Positions 28,304-34,425 of a stretch of DNA of 34,425 bases are shown here, one piece after another. The number at the start of each line of letters is the position of its first letter. The first letter of the stretch is position 1. Origin of the DNA: Eubacteriales Family XIII. Incertae Sedis bacterium (GTDB lineage Bacteria; Bacillota; Clostridia; Peptostreptococcales; Anaerovoracaceae); NCBI GenBank assembly GCA_031272365.1, contig JAISTX010000007.1, positions 1 through 34,425 on the forward strand, read 5' to 3'. Under the pieces are notes generated by a model that searched no databases, was not told where the DNA came from, and saw nothing but the letters and a program-made list of their open reading frames with translations. Made by a program: the position numbers and the translations under genes.

Positions 28304-28588
28304 ATGGCAAAAGTGATCCTGCCGACCGCGCTGCGGGCGTTCGTGGACGGGCAGAAGGAAGTGGAGGTGGCCGGGGGCACGGTCGGCGAGGTGCTGGAAA
28401 GCCTCGCGTCCGGCTACCCGGACCTCAAGCAGCACCTGTACGACGGCGACGGGAAGCTGCGCGCCTACGTGAACGTCTTCATCGGGGAGGACAACATCCG
28501 CGACTTCGGAGGGCTGGCCGCGCCCGCGAAAGAGGACAGCGTCGTGACGCTCGTGCCGGCGATCGCCGGGGGCGGGGGGGCCGTATGA
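28304..28588 (+). CDS. cysO: ThiS/MoaD/CysO-like sulfur carrier protein
   Basis: The 94-residue protein has the beta-grasp fold pattern of MoaD/CysO carriers: LPTALRAFVDGQKEVEVAGG at the N-terminus, YVNVFIGEDNIRDFGG in the middle and VTLVPAIAGG near the end. The carrier Gly-Gly would be adenylated and thiocarboxylated by the next-encoded E1. The protein does not stop at IAGG but continues with GGAV, so two to four residues must be removed before use. A GAAAGGAGAGG site precedes the ATG. The stop overlaps the E1 start (ATGA). Confidence 0.9.
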   Translation: MAKVILPTALRAFVDGQKEVEVAGGTVGEVLESLASGYPDLKQHLYDGDGKLRAYVNVFIGEDNIRDFGGLAAPAKEDSVVTLVPAIAGGGGAV

Positions 28589-29763
28589 GCGTCCTCCCAT
28601 CGATCATCCCCGACGACCGGCTGGCCGGCCTCTCGAACGAGGACATCGTCAAATACAGCCGGCACATCCTGCTCCCGCAGGTCGGGCCGAAAGGCCAGGA
28701 GCGGCTCAAGGCCGCCAAGGTCCTCATCGTCGGCACGGGCGGCCTCGGCGCGCCGCTCGCGCTCTACCTCGCGGCCGCGGGCGTGGGGACGCTCGGCATC
28801 GTGGACTTCGATTTCGTGGAGGCGTCCAACCTCCAGCGCCAGATCATCCACGGCGTGCGGGACGTGGACCGTCCAAAGGTCGCGTCGGCGCAGGACCGCA
28901 TCCGGTCGATCAACCCCGCCGTGGACGTGGTCACGTACAACACGCGCCTCACGAGCGCCAATGCGCTGTCCATCATAGAGGACTACGATGTGGTGGCGGA
29001 CGGAACGGACAACTACCCGACGCGCTACCTCGTGAACGACGCCTGCGTGCTGCTCGGCAAGCCGAACGTCTACGGCTCGATCTTCCAGTTCGAGGGCCAG
29101 GCGAGCGTGTTCTACGCGAAGGAGGGGCCGTGCTACCGCTGCCTCTACCCGTCGCCGCCGCCGCCGGGACTCGTCCCCTCGTGCGCAGAAGGCGGCGTGC
29201 TCGGCGTGCTGCCGGGGATTGTCGGCACGATCCAGGCGGCGGAGACCATCAAGCTCATCGTGGGCGGCGGGGACTCCCTCATCGGGCGGCTGTTGCTGTT
29301 CGACGCGTGGGAGATGCGCTACCGGGAGCTGAAGATCTCGAAGGACGAAGCGTGCCCCATCTGCGGCAAGCGCCCGAGCATCCACGAGCTCATCGACTAC
29401 GAGGATTTCTGCGGGCTCACGCAGGGCGACGGCGAGGAGCCGATCGAGGACATCTGCGCGACGTCGCTGAAGGAGCGCCTCGACGCGGGGGACCGCATCC
29501 AGCTCATCGACATCCGCGAGCCGCACGAGCAGGCCTTCGCCCCCTTCCCGGGCGCGAAGTACATCCCGCTCGGGCAGATGGCGCGCCGGGTCGGCGAGTT
29601 TGACGAGCAAGCGGACGCGGTCTTCCTCTGCAAGATCGGGCAGCGCAGCAAGTTTGCAATCCGGGCTTTGCGGGAGGCCGGCTACAAAGGGAAGTTGTTG
29701 AATCTCAGGGATGGCGTGAACGCGTGGGCGCGGGACGTCGACCCGTCGCTGCCGCAGTACTGA
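28585..29763 (+). CDS. moeZ: MoeZ-type E1 adenylyltransferase fused to rhodanese
   Basis: The 392-residue protein activates the carrier C-terminus with ATP and then delivers sulfur. The E1 domain has the ATP loop GTGGLGAP (50-57), the conserved TDN at about 141-143, zinc cysteines C183/C186 and C257/C260, and a Cys at 200 in the crossover region. The C-terminal rhodanese domain (about 290-392) has its persulfide cysteine C349 in the loop CKIGQRS. Length and domain order match MoeZ/MoeBR. It is translationally coupled to the carrier gene and lies 49 bases before the encapsulin gene. Confidence 0.94.
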   Translation: MSVLPSIIPDDRLAGLSNEDIVKYSRHILLPQVGPKGQERLKAAKVLIVGTGGLGAPLALYLAAAGVGTLGIVDFDFVEASNLQRQIIHGVRDVDRPKVASAQDRIRSINPAVDVVTYNTRLTSANALSIIEDYDVVADGTDNYPTRYLVNDACVLLGKPNVYGSIFQFEGQASVFYAKEGPCYRCLYPSPPPPGLVPSCAEGGVLGVLPGIVGTIQAAETIKLIVGGGDSLIGRLLLFDAWEMRYRELKISKDEACPICGKRPSIHELIDYEDFCGLTQGDGEEPIEDICATSLKERLDAGDRIQLIDIREPHEQAFAPFPGAKYIPLGQMARRVGEFDEQADAVFLCKIGQRSKFAIRALREAGYKGKLLNLRDGVNAWARDVDPSLPQY

Positions 29764-29812
29764 TGGCAGCGCGGCGAAGCAAAGCACTGAAAGGGTACAG
29801 GAGGGTACAATC

Positions 29813-30743
29813 ATGGCGGAGAAAAACATTTTGAACGCGCTCACGTTTGAGCAAGCCTACCAGCTGGCGGACGTCACGAAGACGAAGCCGGTGTACGGCG
29901 CACTGACGCCGAAATGGGTCGCGCGCCTGCTCGAGTTCAAGGGGCTCGACGCGGGCATCTACCGCGTCAACCGCGTCGTCGAGGGCGACGCGCCGCTCGA
30001 CGCGCTGTGCAGCCAGGACCCGAAGAGCGTGGAGATCCCGCAGGGCTTCGTGCCGTACCAGACGGAGCCGCGCGAGTACCGCCTGAACGCGATCCAGACG
30101 ATCCTGAACGTAGACACGCGCGTGCAGGACGTCTACTCCTCGCCGTACGACCAGACGGCGGAGCAGATCGCGCTCGCGGCGGAGAGCCTGCGCGAGCGGC
30201 AGGAGAGCCAGATCATCAACAACGACGACTACGGCCTGTTGAAGAACGTCGCCGAGGGCCAGAAGGTCAAGACGCGGGCCGGGCGGCCGACGCCCGACGA
30301 CCTGGACGAGCTCATCACGAAGGTGTGGAAGGAGCCCTCTTATTTCTTCGCGCACCCGCGTGCCATCGCGGCGTTCGAGCGCGAGGCGACGCGGCGCGGC
30401 GTCCCGCCCGTGACGACGTCCATCGCCGGAGGCACCTTCATCACCTGGCGCGGCATCCCGCTCATCCCGACGGACAAGCTCTTCGTGGACGGCCTGAAAA
30501 ACCCGAAGGGCAAGGGCGGCAAGACCAACATCCTGCTCGTGCGCACGGGCGAGGCGAAGCGCGGCGTCATCGGCCTGTTCCAGAAGGGCGTCCCCGGCGA
30601 GCAGTCGCGCGGCCTCTCGGTGCGGCTGCGCGGCATCGACGACTCCGGCGTGGCGTCCTACCTGCTGTCGGTCTACTGCTCGGCGGCGGTGCTCGCGGAC
30701 GACGCGCTCGCGGTGCTCGAAGACGTCGAGGTAGGTGAGTACT

Positions 30744-30763
<20 letters not shown>
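29813..30763 (+). CDS. srpI: Family 2A encapsulin shell protein (SrpI-type)
   Basis: The 316-residue HK97-fold protein self-assembles into an icosahedral protein nanocompartment. Sequence blocks resembling the Synechococcus SrpI encapsulin are clear: YGALTPKWVARLLEFKGLDAG, YRVNRVVEG, DVYSSPYDQTAEQ, NNDDYGLL, DDLDELITKVWKEP, EATRRGVPPVT and the C-terminal YLLSVYCSAAVLADDALAVL. There is no cyclic-nucleotide-binding insertion, which excludes family 2B. The next gene is a cysteine desulfurase with an N-terminal extension, the defining cargo of family 2A. AGGAGGG precedes the ATG within a 10-base repeat. The gene overlaps the cargo gene by 20 bases, so shell and cargo are co-translated. Confidence 0.95.
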
Positions 30764-32138
<1,375 letters not shown>

Positions 32139-32151
32139 GAGATGAATGATT

Positions 32152-33126
32152 ATGGGAAAATATTCGGAATCCGCGATACGCGGCCTCGTCGACGCCATCG
32201 TGAACAGTTATGAAGAAGAGCCGGACATCATCTGGATGGGCGACATGGACCCGATCGACCCGGCGCAGGTGCAGGCGATCCTCGACGACCTGAGGAATTT
32301 GATCTTCGCGGGCTTCTACGACAAGCGCAAGCTGAAACCAGACTCGGTCGAGTACTACGCGGGCGAGGTCGTCGAGCGGCTGCTGTACGAGCTGCGCAAG
32401 CAGATCGGCAAGGCGCTCAAGGCGGCCAGCGGCAGCGGCGGGGCCTTGCAGGAGAGCCCCAAGGCGGCGCGCATCGAGGAGCGGGCGGAGCAGCTCGCGG
32501 TGGAGTTCCTCGCCCGCATCCCGGCGCTGCGCGCCATCCTCGCCACCGACGTCTCGGCCTCGTTCGAGGGGGACCCGGCGGCGTTCAGCAAGGACGAGGT
32601 CGTGCTCTCCTACCCGGGCATCTTCGCGATCACGGTCTTCCGGCTCGCGCACGAGCTATACCAGCTCGACGTGCCGCTGATCCCGCGCATGATGACGGAG
32701 CACGCGCACAGCCTGACGGGCATCGACATCCACCCGGGCGCGACGATCGGCCACCATTTCTTCCTCGACCACGGCACGGGCGTCGTCATCGGGGAGACGA
32801 CGGTGATCGGCAATTTCGTGAAGATCTACCAGGGCGTCTCGCTCGGCGCGCTCTCGACGCGGGGCGGCCAGCTGCAGCGCGGCGTCAAGCGCCACCCGAC
32901 CATCGAGGACCACGTGACGATCTACTCCGGGGCGTCGATCCTCGGCGGCACGACCGTGGTCGGGGAGGGCGTCGTCATCGGGTCGAACGCCTTCATCACG
33001 AAGAGCGTACCCGAGCGCACGCGCGTCAGCGTGAAGAACCCGGAGCTGCAGTACAGCGCGAGCGGGCGCGAGAAGGCGCGCGTCATCGAGCTGGAGCAGG
33101 ACGACGCCTGGTACTACGTGATCTGA
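32152..33126 (+). CDS. epsC: Serine O-acetyltransferase, EpsC type
   Basis: This enzyme makes O-acetylserine for cysteine synthase. The ~324-residue protein has a helical N-terminal half and a C-terminal left-handed beta-helix of hexapeptide repeats (DIHPGATIG, GVVIGETTVIGNFVKIYQGVSLGALS, VTIYSGASILGGTTVVGEG), with the active-site HGTGVVIGE segment. It is longer than E. coli CysE and fits the EpsC group, which is common in family 2A encapsulin loci. ATG 32152 has AGGAG ten bases upstream. ATG 32146 is possible but only four bases from the site. It ends the operon. Confidence 0.94.
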   Translation: MGKYSESAIRGLVDAIVNSYEEEPDIIWMGDMDPIDPAQVQAILDDLRNLIFAGFYDKRKLKPDSVEYYAGEVVERLLYELRKQIGKALKAASGSGGALQESPKAARIEERAEQLAVEFLARIPALRAILATDVSASFEGDPAAFSKDEVVLSYPGIFAITVFRLAHELYQLDVPLIPRMMTEHAHSLTGIDIHPGATIGHHFFLDHGTGVVIGETTVIGNFVKIYQGVSLGALSTRGGQLQRGVKRHPTIEDHVTIYSGASILGGTTVVGEGVVIGSNAFITKSVPERTRVSVKNPELQYSASGREKARVIELEQDDAWYYVI

Positions 33127-33173
33127 GCGGCGCGCGGGCTGCGAAAATTTAAGGGGATTCTAAGGATTTTTTC

Positions 33174-33202
33174 TTGCAATCTTTATTTTCTTGTGAAATA
33201 AT
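33174..33202 (+). promoter_or_regulatory. Promoter before the small-protein genes
   Basis: TTGCAA (33174-33179) and AATAAT (33197-33202) are 17 bases apart in an AT-rich stretch. They mark a new transcription unit after the cysteine operon. Confidence 0.6.
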
Positions 33203-33259
33203 ATAGCTGCCTTGTGGAATGGGAGATTCCTGTATGTGTAGGAGAGGAGGCGATGGAGG

Positions 33260-33619
33260 ATGTCGGGAAAATTACTTGTCAACTTAGCTGAAATTCACGC
33301 CAAGGGCGTTGCTTTGCGTGTGCGGATTGCGAGCGAGCTCGCGCGCATGGATGCGGAGTACGCGCAGATCGTGCCGCTGCTCGACGGGGTGGACGGCGCT
33401 TCGGCGGCCGCCCTCATGGAGACGATCGAGGCCAACCGGCGGAAGTCGCGCATGGCGGCCCAGACGCTGGCGAAGCTGATCGCGGCGCTCGAGAGCTCGG
33501 CGATGCAGATGGAGGCGTTGGATCGGCTGAACGAGTCGATCTTCGTGCCTGGCTCGGGGGCCGGTGCCGGGGCATTGTCCGGCGGGGCTGCCGGCGGGCT
33601 CGGAAAGGGGGTGCACTGA
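33260..33619 (+). CDS. Small helical protein of unknown function (WXG100-like size)
   Basis: The 119-residue protein is predicted to be two long amphipathic helices (residues ~5-38 and ~47-95) joined by a turn at LLDGVDGAS. A flexible Gly/Ala/Ser tail (about 96-117) follows. Size and helical-hairpin form recall ESX/WXG100-type secreted proteins, but no WXG motif is present, so I do not assign it to that family. GGAGG lies nine bases before the ATG. The next gene starts one base after its stop, so the two are co-translated and may be partners. Confidence 0.7.
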   Translation: MSGKLLVNLAEIHAKGVALRVRIASELARMDAEYAQIVPLLDGVDGASAAALMETIEANRRKSRMAAQTLAKLIAALESSAMQMEALDRLNESIFVPGSGAGAGALSGGAAGGLGKGVH

Positions 33620-33620
33620 T

Positions 33621-34103
33621 ATGCCGTACGGATTTTCAGGGAAAGCAGCCGACGGGTTCCTGCTAGATGTGACGGACGCGTTGCGCGCGGCGGCGGTGCG
33701 GCATTCGGAGGATCCGCTCGCCGGGGTGGGCGGCGGCCCCGTGCCGACGCCGGGATTCCCCACGCCGGTTAACAGGGAAAACCCCTTCGCTGGCGGCGGC
33801 GGGGGCGGTGGCCACGCCACGGGCGTCGGGAGCCAGACGAACGTCGTCTTGGACAACGCCACCTATAGCGAGATCACGCGGCGGATCGCCTTGACGGACA
33901 CCAGCGCAAGCAAGGGGCTCAAGAGCGCCATCGAGGAGCTGGAGGCTCTGTGCGAGTCGTCGTACACGATGCCGAAGGCGCAGCCGCAGTTCCAGGCCGC
34001 GACGCGCCTCTTGGCGTCCTCCCTCGGGGAGTCCGGCACGCTCGCGGAAGAAGCGGCCCGCCTGGCGCGCCGCCTGGCAGAAGATCTCTCCGCCGTGACC
34101 TAA
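33621..34103 (+). CDS. Hypothetical protein with glycine-rich linker and helical C-terminus
   Basis: The 160-residue protein starts MPYGFSGKAADGFLLDVTDAL. It then has a Pro/Gly-rich linker (about residues 34-75, including a run of seven glycines), and ends in a helical region rich in Ala, Leu and Glu. I recognise no family. AAAGGGGG precedes ATG 33621, and an upstream start at 33564 inside the previous gene is rejected. It lacks a signal peptide. Pairing with the preceding small helical protein suggests a two-component complex or secretion substrate/chaperone pair, which is speculation. Confidence 0.68.
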   Translation: MPYGFSGKAADGFLLDVTDALRAAAVRHSEDPLAGVGGGPVPTPGFPTPVNRENPFAGGGGGGGHATGVGSQTNVVLDNATYSEITRRIALTDTSASKGLKSAIEELEALCESSYTMPKAQPQFQAATRLLASSLGESGTLAEEAARLARRLAEDLSAVT

Positions 34104-34108
34104 AAAAC

Positions 34109-34353
34109 GTAGGGGCGAACTGTGTTCGCCCGCAAGGAGAGATACGTAGGGGCGGATGGCAATCCGCCCAAAGGATGGACACGTAGGGGCGGATGGCAAT
34201 CCGCCCGCAGGGAGAAATGTAGGGGCGAACTGTGTTCGCCCGCAAGATGGGGTACATATGGGCGGACATCAACCCGCCCGCAGGATGGACACGTAGGGGC
34301 GGATGGCAATCCGCCCGCAAGGAGAGAAACGTAGGGGCGAACTGCGTTCGCCC
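34109..34353 (+). repeat. Seven-copy palindromic (REP-like) repeat array
   Basis: Seven units recur at 36-38 base spacing: 34109-34131, 34146-34169, 34183-34206, 34219-34241, 34260-34279 (degenerate), 34293-34316 and 34331-34353. All except the degenerate fifth start GTAGGGGC and all contain a hairpin. Type A has stem GGGCGAAC/GTTCGCCC with a TGT or TGC loop (units 1, 4, 7). Type B has stem GGGCGGAT/ATCCGCCC with a GGCA loop (units 2, 3, 6; unit 5 is a variant). Spacers of 12-18 bases are purine-rich and similar to one another (GCAAGGAGAGA, AGGATGGACAC). No gene fits this interval. Confidence 0.93.
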
Positions 34354-34372
34354 GAACGATAGGAGAGGGACA

Positions 34373-34425
34373 ATGGGAAAAGAACAAGTATGGAACGAAG
34401 CGTCGGCCATGCAGGTCCTGGAGGA
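34373..34425 (+). CDS. Start of an unidentified gene, cut by the window end
   Basis: An ATG at 34373 follows AGGAGAGG (34361-34368) and opens a frame MGKEQVWNEASAMQVLE that runs off the window. The strong ribosome binding site and open frame support a real gene. Seventeen residues are too few for assignment. Its position suggests membership of the same transcription unit as the two small proteins upstream. Confidence 0.6.
   Translation, partial: MGKEQVWNEASAMQVLE

Noticed and set aside
34109-34353. CRISPR array
   Set aside because: Period and repeat size are roughly in range, but spacers are only 12-18 bases and resemble each other, repeats are of two types, and no cas gene is nearby.

Overview
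The window looks like a chromosomal segment of a GC-rich member of the Bacillota, probably an uncultured Clostridia lineage. This rests on the argR-recN pair, the ruvC-ruvA-ruvB-queA-tgt order, TTGACA/TATAAT promoters, strong AGGAGG-type ribosome binding sites and a PPi-type phosphofructokinase. I cannot name a genus. Almost everything reads on the + strand. Only a DUF975 membrane protein, a tRNA-Val and mobB read on the - strand.

Layout. (1) 1-1534: a small cluster of inverted and direct repeats, a DUF975 membrane protein with a Tyr/Gln/Gly/Pro tail, and tRNA-Val(CAC). (2) 1535-2946: mobB and moaA, divergent across only 47 bp, with interlocked promoters that imply leaderless mRNAs. (3) 3059-10865: housekeeping genes argR, recN, ruvC, ruvA, ruvB, queA, tgt and a PPi-dependent 6-phosphofructokinase, mostly joined by 4-bp start/stop overlaps. 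ruvC has its own, also leaderless, promoter. (4) 10900-26767: a sugar-catabolic island for L-rhamnose or a derivative. It holds two different L-rhamnose isomerases (a RhaI-like and a RhaA type), rhamnulokinase, rhamnose mutarotase, a ribose-type ABC importer, a LacI regulator, a TIM-barrel isomerase, an SGNH esterase, a small membrane protein, a DUF2284 Cys-rich protein and three uroporphyrinogen-decarboxylase/MtaA-superfamily proteins. No rhamnulose-1-phosphate aldolase is in the window. (5) 26817-33126: a seven-gene sulfur operon with cysteine synthase, a JAMM (M67) peptidase, a ThiS/MoaD/CysO-like sulfur carrier, a MoeZ-type E1-rhodanese, a family 2A (SrpI-type) encapsulin shell protein, its cysteine desulfurase cargo and an EpsC-type serine O-acetyltransferase. 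(6) 33174-34425: two small helical or glycine-rich proteins of unknown function, a seven-copy palindromic repeat array, and the start of another gene.

The most interesting part is region 5. It combines the shell and cargo of a sulfur-storing nanocompartment with a complete protein-thiocarboxylate cysteine pathway. This suggests a loop in which cysteine sulfur is parked in the shell and later returned to cysteine through the carrier protein. The short disordered N-terminal extension of the desulfurase, where cargo-loading signals lie in this family, contains in-frame copies of the same palindromic repeat that forms the intergenic array at 34109-34353. A 21-bp match is exact (30857-30877 against the reverse complement of 34149-34169). 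A mobile-like palindrome therefore seems to have built, or been copied from, the linker of an encapsulin cargo protein.
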